Assembly (NCBI GenBank): GCA_002711555.1
Contig: PARQ01000007.1
Location: 173,209 to 192,104, forward strand
Origin: Rhodospirillaceae bacterium
Lineage (GTDB): Bacteria; Pseudomonadota; Alphaproteobacteria; UBA8366
DNA length: 18,896 nucleotides
Direction: 5' to 3'
Part shown: piece after piece, positions 1 through 8,628 of the stretch
Layout of the letters: every line of letters starts with the position of its first letter
Position numbering within the stretch: the first letter of the stretch is position 1
Translations under genes and position numbers: made by a program
Notes under the pieces: model-generated
What the model saw: only the letters and a program-made list of their open reading frames with translations
Databases searched by the model: none
What the model was told of the DNA's origin: nothing

Positions 1-81
1 AAACACCCGCGCTTAGATGCCTGGATGGAGGAAATCGAACAGCATCAATCATTTGCCACAACATCTCGTCCTAACGCTTGA
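1..81 (+). CDS. C-terminal end of a probable glutathione S-transferase (partial)
   Basis: Frame 1 is open from the window edge to a TGA at 79-81 and encodes the last 26 residues of a protein. The peptide contains HPRLDAWMEEIEQHQSF, which resembles the end of glutathione S-transferases: a helix with PRLxAWxxxxxxRPxF followed by a short polar tail. The rest of the gene lies outside the window, so neither the glutathione site nor the class can be judged. A gap of 55 bases separates it from the likely start of the aldo/keto reductase on the same strand, so co-transcription is possible. The assignment rests on a short tail and is tentative. Confidence 0.5.
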   Translation, partial: KHPRLDAWMEEIEQHQSFATTSRPNA

Positions 82-136
82 GATAGAAAATTGAAAATGT
101 TCATGCACCCCAAATTTGCCCTGGAAACTCTTTGCC

Positions 137-1093
137 GTGGAATATACTAATCTTGGAAAAACCGGCCTTAAGGTAAGTGTTGCCGGTATCGGCACCGGTG
201 GAAATAGTCGCTTGGGAATTAAAACAGGCAAAACAACCGAGCAATCGATCGCGATCCTTCACGAAGCAATTGATCTTGGAATCAATTTCATAGATACAGC
301 TGAAAACTATGGTTCCGATCAAATCGTAGGTGAAGCAATAAAATCGTTTCCACGGGAAAAAATTGTACTCGCCACCAAGTCCACAATTAGGAATTCCGAT
401 GGCTGTCTCACTGCCGACGAAGTTGTTTGCAGGCTTAATTCTTCTCTTAAACGACTCAACACAGATTACGTTGACATACTCAATTTACATGGCGTTAAAC
501 CAGAGGAGTACGACTACAGCTTAAATGAACTTGCTCCTGCCCTACTCAAAGAAAAAGAAAAAGGTAAAATCAAACACCTTGGGCTAACTGAATCGGCAAC
601 CTGTGATCCCCACCACACAGTGATCGAAAAAGCGCTGGAGGAAGATATTTGGGAAGTTTGTATGGTAGCCTACCATTTAATGTGCCAACAAGCACGAAAT
701 ACAATCTTTCCCCTCACACAAAAAAATGGTGTCGGCACACTTCTTATGTACGCTGTTAGAAGCATTTTTTCGGATAAAGAATATCTAAAAGAGACACTTA
801 AGATACTTGCTGCCGAACAGAAAATTGACCCGGCACTTGCGATGGGCGAACCGCTGGAGTTCCTGATGGTTGAAGGAGGCGCGAAAAGTATTATCGATGC
901 AGCTTATAGGTTTGTCCGCCACGAACCAGGCGTGGATGTATTGCTCTTCGGCACTGGTAATATTGAGCATCTCAGAGCTAATCTGTCATCAATCTTATCG
1001 CCACCTCTTCCTCAGCCCACCGTCGACAAAATTTACGAACTATTTGGACACTTGGTAGGTGTAGGTTTGGACATGCCGCGATTCACAAGTTAA
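137..1093 (+). CDS. Aldo/keto reductase
   Basis: A 318-residue NAD(P)H-dependent oxidoreductase of the aldo/keto reductase superfamily (TIM barrel, cytosolic), which typically reduces an aldehyde or ketone or oxidises a sugar. The four catalytic residues are visible: Asp53 and Tyr58 in FIDTAENYG, Lys81 in LATKS, and His118 in LNLHG. The C-terminal part (LLFGTGNIEHLRANL) matches the family's cofactor-binding end. The frame extends back to a TTG at 116, but GTG 137 is preferred: it gives the usual family start (EYTNLGKTGLKVS), and TGGAAA lies 9 bases upstream. The substrate cannot be read from the sequence. The next gene, 37 bases downstream, is a PrpF-type isomerase, suggesting a shared catabolic role. 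Confidence 0.85.
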   Translation: MEYTNLGKTGLKVSVAGIGTGGNSRLGIKTGKTTEQSIAILHEAIDLGINFIDTAENYGSDQIVGEAIKSFPREKIVLATKSTIRNSDGCLTADEVVCRLNSSLKRLNTDYVDILNLHGVKPEEYDYSLNELAPALLKEKEKGKIKHLGLTESATCDPHHTVIEKALEEDIWEVCMVAYHLMCQQARNTIFPLTQKNGVGTLLMYAVRSIFSDKEYLKETLKILAAEQKIDPALAMGEPLEFLMVEGGAKSIIDAAYRFVRHEPGVDVLLFGTGNIEHLRANLSSILSPPLPQPTVDKIYELFGHLVGVGLDMPRFTS

Positions 1094-1130
1094 CTTTACC
1101 AAACAAATCCTTTGAGAGATGGAGAATTAG

Positions 1131-2384
1131 ATGATTAATGAAAAGGTACATTTTCTGGGTATGGCGCCTCGTTTCCTCTCTGGTGTTCTAGAAATTCCTG
1201 TTTACCATATGAGGGGCGGTACCTCGACCGGCATCGTTCTTTTTAAAGAGCATCTTCCAGAGGATCAGGCGCTCCGCGAAGAATTAATACGCCACCTTAT
1301 GGGCGTGCCACAAAAAGGGGAGGTGCCCGGCGACAGGCAAATTACCGGCCTTGGAAGAGGCATTCCGCAAAGTTGTAAAGTGTTTATAGTCGGACGCTCA
1401 GATCGCGATGATGCTGAAATCGAAAGCACCTTAGCTCAACTCGCGCCAGGAAAAGCAGCTATAGACTGGAGTGTCAATTGCGGAAATATGTCGTCAACAT
1501 TGCCAATATTCGCTCAGGAAATTGGACTGATTTCAGTTCAATCGGGGCAATCGCGAGTTCGCATATACAATACAAACACCGGTGTAGTGGCACATGCCTT
1601 GATTGATATGCCACAACCAGGACAAGCGATGGCAACCGATGCGGAAATCCCTGGTGTTATGGGAAAATGGCCGGGGGTACAGCTTGCCTTGCTCGAGCCT
1701 GCAGGCTCAAAAACCGGAGCTTTACTGCCAACGGGTAATGCCAAAGATGTTTTCAACGGCCTAGAAGTATCCTGTGTCGACTTAGCGGTACCAATGGTGA
1801 TAGCCATTGCATCTGATTTTGGCAAAACAGCCCAGGAAGATCCAGCCGAATTGGATGCCGACAGGACATTTATGGAAAAGATGCAAAGTCTTTGGGTAAC
1901 TGCAGGCCTCGCAATGAAATTAAAGAATACTGATGGCGTTACCCTCGAGCCAGAAGAACTGGCAGCCAGCGAAACAATACCTAAAGCTTGTATCATAGGC
2001 CCTGCTAACACGCATGAAAGTGAGCGCGGAGCAAATCTGAGTGTTCGGTACTTTACTCCGCAGGCCTGCCACAAGTCACTCGCAGTAACTGGCGGGGCAT
2101 GCCTTGCTGCCGGATGCTTAATTCCGGGGACTGTTGCCAATAAAATTGTGCAGGGAGTAAAGCCACTCACGAATGATAATAGTCTTCATGAAATCAAAAT
2201 GGCTAACCCTGCTGGTATTCTAAAAGCCACTATTGAAGGCGGCATTTCTAATGATGGAACTATTTATATTCCCAGCGCTGCCTATGAACGCTCAACCCAA
2301 ATCTTGTTGAGAGGACACACTCCAATCTATGGTGCCTCAGAGGCACTTAATGCTCATTACGCGGCCTTTCTTAAAGCCGCATAA
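1131..2384 (+). CDS. PrpF/GalD-family isomerase (methylaconitate isomerase or 4-oxalomesaconate tautomerase-like)
   Basis: This 417-residue protein belongs to the PrpF family, cofactor-independent isomerases with a diaminopimelate-epimerase fold. They move double bonds in tricarboxylic acids, as in the 2-methylcitrate cycle (PrpF) or gallate/protocatechuate 4,5-cleavage (GalD, LigU). Family blocks seen are MRGGTSTG near residue 27, the DRQITGLGRG block with Lys83 in QSCKVFIV, and VNCGNMSS with Cys117. The 34-residue spacing of Lys83 and Cys117 fits the proposed catalytic Lys/Cys pair. The first block has Thr where many members have Lys (RGGTSKG). ATG 1131 follows GGAG at 1121-1124 with a six-base spacer, a clear ribosome site. 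No prpB/prpC or aromatic-cleavage genes are nearby, so the substrate is undetermined. Confidence 0.8.
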   Translation: MINEKVHFLGMAPRFLSGVLEIPVYHMRGGTSTGIVLFKEHLPEDQALREELIRHLMGVPQKGEVPGDRQITGLGRGIPQSCKVFIVGRSDRDDAEIESTLAQLAPGKAAIDWSVNCGNMSSTLPIFAQEIGLISVQSGQSRVRIYNTNTGVVAHALIDMPQPGQAMATDAEIPGVMGKWPGVQLALLEPAGSKTGALLPTGNAKDVFNGLEVSCVDLAVPMVIAIASDFGKTAQEDPAELDADRTFMEKMQSLWVTAGLAMKLKNTDGVTLEPEELAASETIPKACIIGPANTHESERGANLSVRYFTPQACHKSLAVTGGACLAAGCLIPGTVANKIVQGVKPLTNDNSLHEIKMANPAGILKATIEGGISNDGTIYIPSAAYERSTQILLRGHTPIYGASEALNAHYAAFLKAA

Positions 2385-2507
2385 TATTTCATTATCTTTT
2401 ATCAACGCGCTTTTAGTGATCGACGTTTCTGGATAATAGAAGGCTGCACAGAAATTCAAAACGCGCTAAAATTCCCGGACTCAGAGATTATCAAGGAGTT
2501 CACCGGT

Positions 2508-3065
2508 ATGTCGTCAGAGAATCCCGAAAAAAATAGGTTGCGCGATATCATTGCAAGAAAATCATTACTTACGTCGGGAAACTTTACACTCGCCTCGGGA
2601 CATAAGAGTAACATTTTCTTTGATATGAAAAAAACGATGCTCGATCCTGAAGGAGCAACGTTGCTAACTAATATATTATGGCAAGAAATAAAAACCCACG
2701 AACTAGACTGCATCGGTGGGCTGGAGATGGGGGCAGTGCCAATAGTTTCGCAGCTCAGTTTGAGAAGTTTCCCGGAAAAACCAACGCCCAGCTTCTTCGT
2801 CCGGAAAAAAGCAAAAGGGCATGGAACCGACCAGAAAGTAGATGGGTATCTGCATGAAGGTAATACAGCTATCGTGTTCGAAGACGTGACCACCACAGGC
2901 GGCTCTGCTTTACAAGCAGTAGAAGCGGTGCGCAAAAACGGCGCATTTGTTGAAACAGTTATCACTATTGTTGATAGATTAGCAGGTGCTGAGCAAACCT
3001 TGTCAGGACAGGGGCTTACGCTTATATCTCTATTTACGAAGAATGATTTCGAATTAGAAACCTGA
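2508..3065 (+). CDS. pyrE: Orotate phosphoribosyltransferase
   Basis: PyrE (EC 2.4.2.10) joins orotate and PRPP to make orotidine 5'-phosphate, the fifth step of de novo pyrimidine synthesis, in the cytosol. The 185-residue length is within the family range. The PRPP-binding loop is clear at residues 122-133 (IVFEDVTTTGGS). The substrate segment TLASGHKSNIFFDMKK (27-42) and the catalytic loop FFVRKKAKGHGT (96-107) also match. ATG 2508 is preceded by AAGGAG at 2493-2498, nine bases upstream. It stands alone, 123 bases after the isomerase gene and upstream of the thiamine promoter, and no other pyrimidine gene is in the window. Confidence 0.9.
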   Translation: MSSENPEKNRLRDIIARKSLLTSGNFTLASGHKSNIFFDMKKTMLDPEGATLLTNILWQEIKTHELDCIGGLEMGAVPIVSQLSLRSFPEKPTPSFFVRKKAKGHGTDQKVDGYLHEGNTAIVFEDVTTTGGSALQAVEAVRKNGAFVETVITIVDRLAGAEQTLSGQGLTLISLFTKNDFELET

Positions 3066-3078
3066 CTAATATAGAGTC

Positions 3079-3108
3079 TTGAAATTCACCGTCCCTAAAC
3101 GCTATTCT
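3079..3108 (+). promoter_or_regulatory. Probable promoter of the thiamine operon
   Basis: TTGAAA (3079-3084) and TATTCT (3103-3108) are separated by 18 bases and resemble sigma-70-type -35 and -10 boxes. Transcription would begin near 3114-3116, just ahead of the TPP aptamer. The position, between the pyrE stop and the riboswitch, supports a dedicated promoter. Confidence 0.55.
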
Positions 3109-3121
3109 AGATCCTTATTGT

Positions 3122-3205
3122 CTCTTGCTGGGGTGCTGGCGTAACGTTGCGTCGGCTGAGAGCATACCCATAGAACCTGATGTGGCCTAACGCCAGTGCA
3201 GGGAG
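3122..3205 (+). promoter_or_regulatory. TPP riboswitch (THI box)
   Basis: All conserved TPP-aptamer blocks occur in order: GGGGTGC (3130-3136), GGCTGAGA (3154-3161), ACCC (3166-3169), GAACCTGAT (3173-3181) and GCAGGGA (3198-3204). ACCC pairs with the first GGGG block. TGGC/GCCA around the CTAAC loop forms the distal hairpin of the second arm. The element lies directly before thiO and senses thiamine pyrophosphate. The terminal AGGGAG doubles as the Shine-Dalgarno sequence of thiO, which points to translational control. No terminator hairpin with a T-run lies between the aptamer and the gene. Confidence 0.93.
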
Positions 3206-3210
3206 TTATT

Positions 3211-4386
3211 GTGTCTAATATAAATTGTAAAAACGGCTTGAGACCCACGGTAGTCATAATTGGCGCAGGTGTTTGTGGCCTCAGCATCGGCTGGCAACTT
3301 GCTGAAGCGGGTGCCAAAGTGACTATTGTTGAAAAATCTGAACCTGGTAGGGGAGCTACCTGGGCGGCCGCCGGCATGTTGGCTGCTCGCGCAGAGGCCG
3401 AGCCAGGCGAACAAGCACTTCTTAACCTCAATTTAAAGTCGCAAGAATATTGGCCCGAATTTAGAAATAGGTTAGAAAAAGCAACTGGGGTGCCTATTAG
3501 TTATCGTGATGACGGTACAATCATAGTGGCGCTTGACCGCGATGACACTGCAGACTTAGAGTTCAATTATAAGTTGCAGGCTGGCTTAGGGTTAAATACG
3601 AAATGGTTGAGTGGCTCTGAAGTCCGGGAAAAAGAACCCTTTCTCTCACCCAAAATAAATAGCGCAATATTCAGTCCCTTGGATCATCAAGTGGACAACA
3701 GAGATCTTGCTAATGCGCTTAGGATAGCCTTCCTCAAGGAAGGAGGAGATCTAAAGCTCTACAGTGAAGTAGATTCGATCGTAACGGAAAACGGAAGTGT
3801 TCGCGGTGTTCACTCAAATGGTGAGGTAATACCAGCCCAATTTGTTGTATTAGCCGCTGGTGCTTGGTCGCGTAAAATTCGAGGGATAGCAAAAGAGGAC
3901 CTGCCACCCATCAGACCGCTAAAAGGCCAGATGCTTGCATTACGAATGGATCCTAATGAGCCACTTTTGAGGCATGTCCTCTGGGCGCCTAAAGGTATTT
4001 ATATGGTTCCACGAAACGATGGAAGGCTGCTGATTGGTGCAACGGTGGAAGAAAAAGATTTTGATTCTGAACTTACCGCAGGAGGTATTCTGCACCTCCT
4101 TAGAGAAAGTTGGGAGGCCTTGCCAGGAATAGACGAACTAGAGATTGACGAAATGTGGGCCGGCCATCGACCTACTAGCCGTGATGACGCCCCTTTACTT
4201 GGCCCAACCTCGGTTGAGGGACTAATTATTGCTACCGGCCATCATCGTAATGGAATTTTACTAGCACCAATTACAGCTAAAACCATAAGCCAGTTGATAC
4301 TGACAGGGGACCTGCCGAAAGAGATTGAACCCTTTGGGATTGAGAGATTTAAAAAACCCAAAAGCAAAACCCCGCATGCTGCATGA
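3211..4386 (+). CDS. thiO: Glycine oxidase ThiO
   Basis: ThiO is a FAD-dependent oxidase that converts glycine to dehydroglycine (iminoacetate), which ThiG uses to build the thiazole ring. The 391-residue protein has an N-terminal dinucleotide fold: GAGVCG at 18-23, then VEK with Glu41. It also has the DAO-family motif GATWAAAGML (48-57) and the C-terminal FAD-binding block GHHRNGILLAP. The frame opens at a GTG at 3196, but that codon lies inside the riboswitch. GTG 3211, five bases after AGGGAG, is the credible start. It is the first gene of thiO-thiS-thiG-thiE and ends 10 bases before thiS. Control by the upstream TPP aptamer is expected. Confidence 0.92.
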   Translation: MSNINCKNGLRPTVVIIGAGVCGLSIGWQLAEAGAKVTIVEKSEPGRGATWAAAGMLAARAEAEPGEQALLNLNLKSQEYWPEFRNRLEKATGVPISYRDDGTIIVALDRDDTADLEFNYKLQAGLGLNTKWLSGSEVREKEPFLSPKINSAIFSPLDHQVDNRDLANALRIAFLKEGGDLKLYSEVDSIVTENGSVRGVHSNGEVIPAQFVVLAAGAWSRKIRGIAKEDLPPIRPLKGQMLALRMDPNEPLLRHVLWAPKGIYMVPRNDGRLLIGATVEEKDFDSELTAGGILHLLRESWEALPGIDELEIDEMWAGHRPTSRDDAPLLGPTSVEGLIIATGHHRNGILLAPITAKTISQLILTGDLPKEIEPFGIERFKKPKSKTPHAA

Positions 4387-4396
4387 GGTACCTAAG

Positions 4397-4606
4397 ATGA
4401 GTAAAAAAATAACTATAAATGGAGAGCAAAGAGAGGTTCAGGCAGCCACTGTGGTTGACCTTCTTATGACTGAGTCGGTAAATCCTACGGCAAAGTTTGT
4501 AGCAGTGGCCATAAATGGAAGTGTTATCCCTCGCCAAAGCTGGTCCGCCACAAAAGTCAAAACCGGTGACACCGTAGAAATTGTCCAACCTGCGCCCGGG
4601 GGTTGA
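4397..4606 (+). CDS. thiS: Sulfur carrier protein ThiS
   Basis: ThiS is a small beta-grasp protein of ubiquitin-like fold. Its C-terminal Gly-Gly is adenylated and then thiocarboxylated to deliver sulfur to ThiG. The protein has 69 residues, begins MSKKITINGEQ and ends QPAPGG, with the required Gly-Gly tail. The frame is open further upstream, inside thiO, but ATG 4397 has GAGGT at 4385-4389 seven bases away and gives the normal family length. It lies between thiO and thiG, nine bases before the latter. The activating enzyme ThiF is not in the window. Confidence 0.95.
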   Translation: MSKKITINGEQREVQAATVVDLLMTESVNPTAKFVAVAINGSVIPRQSWSATKVKTGDTVEIVQPAPGG

Positions 4607-6006
<1,400 letters not shown>

Positions 6007-6084
6007 CACATTATTGCCGTAAGCTCTCAGCCCGAGTAAGTTATTAAAAGAGTAAATGATTTTTTTAAATTTGATAAGGTAAGG

Positions 6085-7473
6085 TTGGTTTTTTTGGATT
6101 GCTTTACAACTGAGGCAAAAGAACAGCCGGTTGAGATAACTCCGGTCACTAGAGAATCTTTCAGTGATTGGCTAGCCTCTCAGTCCGGCCAATTGGCCAA
6201 TTGGGTAAAAAAGACTGGGTTTTTTGCAGACCCTGGTAAGTTTCTCATCCTTCCACCTAAGGACGGGGATGAACCGTTAGGGGCACTTTTGGGGACCGCA
6301 GGAAAAAATGATATTTGGTCTTGGGGTAATGCCGCAGAAAATTTAGCGTCTGCTACCTACTCTATCGGGGGAAAACCAGATGGTACCAATCTAGCTAATG
6401 CAACTCTTGGTTGGGCCCTGGGCAGTTATACATTTGACCGCTACAGGCCATCAAAGAAACCCATATCCAAGCTAGCCGTTGCGGCCTCACCAACATTGAC
6501 GGCCACTTCAAATACGGCAAAGGCTGTTTATCTAACAAGAGATCTCATCAATACACCAGCATCTGATATGGGGCCTGGCGAATTGGCTGCATGTGCAAAA
6601 GATATAGCTGATCGTTTCAATGCCGCCTGCACGGTAACCACAGGAAACGATCTTTTAAGGGATAATTTTCCAATGGTTCACGCGGTTGGCCGAGCATCAA
6701 AGCGCGCACCAAGACTTATCGATATTATTTGGGGGAAGCCAGCCTGGCCGAAGGTTACACTTGTTGGTAAAGGGGTATGCTTTGATACTGGAGGCCTTGA
6801 TTTGAAGCCTTCGAGCGGAATGCTTATGATGAAAAAGGACATGGGAGGCGCGGCTCATGCGCTCGGCCTTGGCCAACTCATAATGGCTAACCAATTAAAT
6901 ATTCGCCTGCGCATCCTAATCCCCGCGGTAGAAAATAGTGTCTCCGGTGATGCCTTTCGGCCTATGGATATACTTAAAACACGCAACGGTATGTCCGTTG
7001 AGATTGGAAACACTGATGCAGAGGGGAGGCTGATTCTAGGAGATGCACTGACTGAAGCATGTGCTGAAAACCCTGATACTGTGATAAATTTTGCTACTCT
7101 CACCGGCGCTGCTCGAGTTGCACTCGGCCCAGACTTAGCTGCTATGTTTAGTAACAATGATGCACTTGCTGAGGATATAGCAGCCGGAGCAAAACGATGC
7201 GATGACCCAGTTTGGAGGCTTCCCCTTTGGGAGCCATATCGACGATTCCTCGACAGCAAAATTGCTGACATCAATAATGCTGGGCAAGGTCGCTTTGCTG
7301 GCGCCATCACCGCAGCACTTTTTTTGAAGGAATTTGTGAGCGATAATATTGCTTGGGCACACTTTGATATTTACGGGTGGAACCCTATCAAGCAAGTTGG
7401 AAGGCCAGTTGGCGGTGAGGCAATGGGTTTACGTGCGGTATATGCTATGCTTGAAAAGAAATACTCAAAGTAA
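6085..7473 (+). CDS. Leucyl aminopeptidase family protein (peptidase M17)
   Basis: A 462-residue cytosolic metallo-aminopeptidase of family M17 that releases N-terminal residues from peptides, normally as a hexamer with two metal ions. The C-terminal catalytic domain carries the expected set. Metal ligands are Lys229 and Asp234 (VGKGVCFDTGG), Asp252 (KKDMGG), Asp311 and Glu313 in the family signature NTDAEGRL (309-316). The catalytic residues are Lys241 (LDLKP) and Arg315. All spacings match E. coli PepA. The N-terminal domain is divergent. The start is uncertain: TTG 6085 has AAGG at 6076-6079, five bases away, while TTG 6094 has AAGG at 6081-6084. No ATG fits. It follows the thiamine operon after 78 bases. 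Confidence 0.9.
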   Translation: MVFLDCFTTEAKEQPVEITPVTRESFSDWLASQSGQLANWVKKTGFFADPGKFLILPPKDGDEPLGALLGTAGKNDIWSWGNAAENLASATYSIGGKPDGTNLANATLGWALGSYTFDRYRPSKKPISKLAVAASPTLTATSNTAKAVYLTRDLINTPASDMGPGELAACAKDIADRFNAACTVTTGNDLLRDNFPMVHAVGRASKRAPRLIDIIWGKPAWPKVTLVGKGVCFDTGGLDLKPSSGMLMMKKDMGGAAHALGLGQLIMANQLNIRLRILIPAVENSVSGDAFRPMDILKTRNGMSVEIGNTDAEGRLILGDALTEACAENPDTVINFATLTGAARVALGPDLAAMFSNNDALAEDIAAGAKRCDDPVWRLPLWEPYRRFLDSKIADINNAGQGRFAGAITAALFLKEFVSDNIAWAHFDIYGWNPIKQVGRPVGGEAMGLRAVYAMLEKKYSK

Positions 7474-7549
7474 TTTATATCAGCCAATGGCCGGATGAAT
7501 GAAATCTAAACACTGTACGAAGAAACGTGAAAAAACCTCAAAAGAGACT

Positions 7550-7561
7550 GGCATTAATGCC
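7550..7561. repeat. 12-bp perfect palindrome between convergent genes
   Basis: GGCATTAATGCC reads the same on both strands and is followed by TTT on the plus strand. It sits 77 bases after the aminopeptidase stop. As RNA it could form only a four-base-pair stem with a TTAA loop, too weak for a convincing terminator. It may be chance. Confidence 0.35.
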
Positions 7562-7617
7562 TTTGACTTGTAATCCTTTCCATTTTTTGACTACGCTGTA
7601 TTTCAATCTTAGCGAAA

Positions 7618-7647
7618 ACAAATCAAAAGAGAATTTCTAGCCTCTCA
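7618..7647 (-). terminator. Weak candidate terminator after the ghrA-type gene
   Basis: Read on the minus strand, a short stem (AGAGG with the run TTCTCT, around 7628-7646) is followed by TTTTGATTTGTTTTC. The stem has only about five pairs including one G-T, so this is a weak intrinsic terminator candidate at the end of the long minus-strand unit. No better hairpin was found in 7474-7690. Confidence 0.25.
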
Positions 7648-7690
7648 TTTGCTTATCAATGGCTTAAAACCCAACTAATGCTAGAGCTCA

Positions 7691-8626
7691 TCAATAACCA
7701 ACTGAAATATCAACAATATTTATAAGCGGTTGAGATGCATTTAATCGGTTAATATTGTCTGCTAGAAGTATGGCTGCTGTTTTTGGTTGAGTAACAGCTG
7801 CATTGTGTGGCGTGACGGTGACCTTTGAATGTTTCCAAAACGGATGGCTAGGAGGCAACGGTTCCTCGCGAAATACGTCAAGCGTTACGTGGCTCAGTTG
7901 ACCACTATCAAGTGCTTCCAGTATATCCCCCTCAACCTGTTGCCCCCCGCGGCCCGCATTAATTAAAGATGCCCCCATTGGTAATTGCGCGAATAAATCC
8001 TTATTGAGGATATCTTCAGTCTCCGGTGTGAGTGGAAGTAGGCAAACTACAATCTCGGTACCGCTCAGAAAGTCTTTTATTCCCTCTTTACCATGCATAC
8101 ACTCCACGCCGGTTAATTCTTTTGGGTTTCGGGACCACCCTATGGTCTCAAAACCCAACCCCGATATTGCTTTAGCAGTTGGCCCTCCGATAGCACCAAG
8201 TCCCATTACCCCAACCCTACGCTCTGCTGCCAGTGGAGAAGTAAAAGTAATCCATTTGGCTGCGCGCTGATTTGTTTCCAAAAGTGTCTGGTTCCGATGA
8301 TGCCTCAATACGTGAAGGATTGAATATTCAACCATTCCTTGGGTAAGGGACTCATCCACCATTCGACATACGGGAATCCCTGCTGGTAATTCTGGATCAT
8401 TGAGGAGAGAATCGACTCCGGCACCAACAGAGAATACAGCTCTGAGATTAGGGAATGTCTTCAACATCCCTGGAGGAGGTTTCCAAACTAACGCAAATTC
8501 AATTTCACCGATGTTGCCGGGCTGTTTCCAAAAACGCACATCGAGATCGGGCAGCACTTCCTTAAGAGCTTTTTTCCAAGGCTCAAACCTATCAACATCA
8601 TCCTTTGAAAAGAATATTAATGCCAT
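7691..8626 (-). CDS. ghrA: D-2-hydroxyacid dehydrogenase, glyoxylate/hydroxypyruvate reductase A type
   Basis: A 311-residue NAD(P)H-dependent D-2-hydroxyacid dehydrogenase. GhrA-type enzymes reduce glyoxylate and hydroxypyruvate in the cytosol. The Rossmann motif is GLGAIG at 142-147. The catalytic triad is Arg226 (NAGRGG), Glu255 (FREEPLPPSHPFW) and His274 (VTPHNAA). The pattern EEPLPxxHPFW is typical of the GhrA branch. The frame also opens at a TTG at 8632 overlapping the yejF stop, but ATG 8626 begins the normal MALIFFS start, with AGG at 8637-8639 nine bases upstream. It is the last gene of the minus-strand unit and is translationally coupled to yejF. The true substrate may differ from glyoxylate. 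Confidence 0.85.
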   Translation of the reverse strand: MALIFFSKDDVDRFEPWKKALKEVLPDLDVRFWKQPGNIGEIEFALVWKPPPGMLKTFPNLRAVFSVGAGVDSLLNDPELPAGIPVCRMVDESLTQGMVEYSILHVLRHHRNQTLLETNQRAAKWITFTSPLAAERRVGVMGLGAIGGPTAKAISGLGFETIGWSRNPKELTGVECMHGKEGIKDFLSGTEIVVCLLPLTPETEDILNKDLFAQLPMGASLINAGRGGQQVEGDILEALDSGQLSHVTLDVFREEPLPPSHPFWKHSKVTVTPHNAAVTQPKTAAILLADNINRLNASQPLINIVDISVGY

Positions 8627-8628
8627 TA

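Noticed and set aside
1538..2170. A 210-codon open frame on the minus strand inside the PrpF-family gene
   Set aside because: It lies wholly antisense to a gene with clear family motifs. Its translation is rich in Ser, Ala and Pro with no recognisable domain, as expected for a shadow frame.
2404..2467. Two copies of AACGCGCT (2404-2411 and 2460-2467) upstream of pyrE
   Set aside because: Eight-base direct repeats in a 123-bp spacer can easily be chance. No promoter or hairpin structure links them.
2456..2965. A 169-codon open frame antisense to pyrE
   Set aside because: pyrE on the other strand has a full PRPP motif and a good ribosome site, while this frame shows no domain and no start signal.
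3196..3210. Upstream GTG start for thiO at 3196
   Set aside because: It lies inside the TPP aptamer with no ribosome site before it. GTG 3211 has AGGGAG correctly placed.
6855..7310. A 151-codon minus-strand frame inside the M17 aminopeptidase
   Set aside because: It is antisense to the catalytic core, including NTDAEGRL, and shows no family features.
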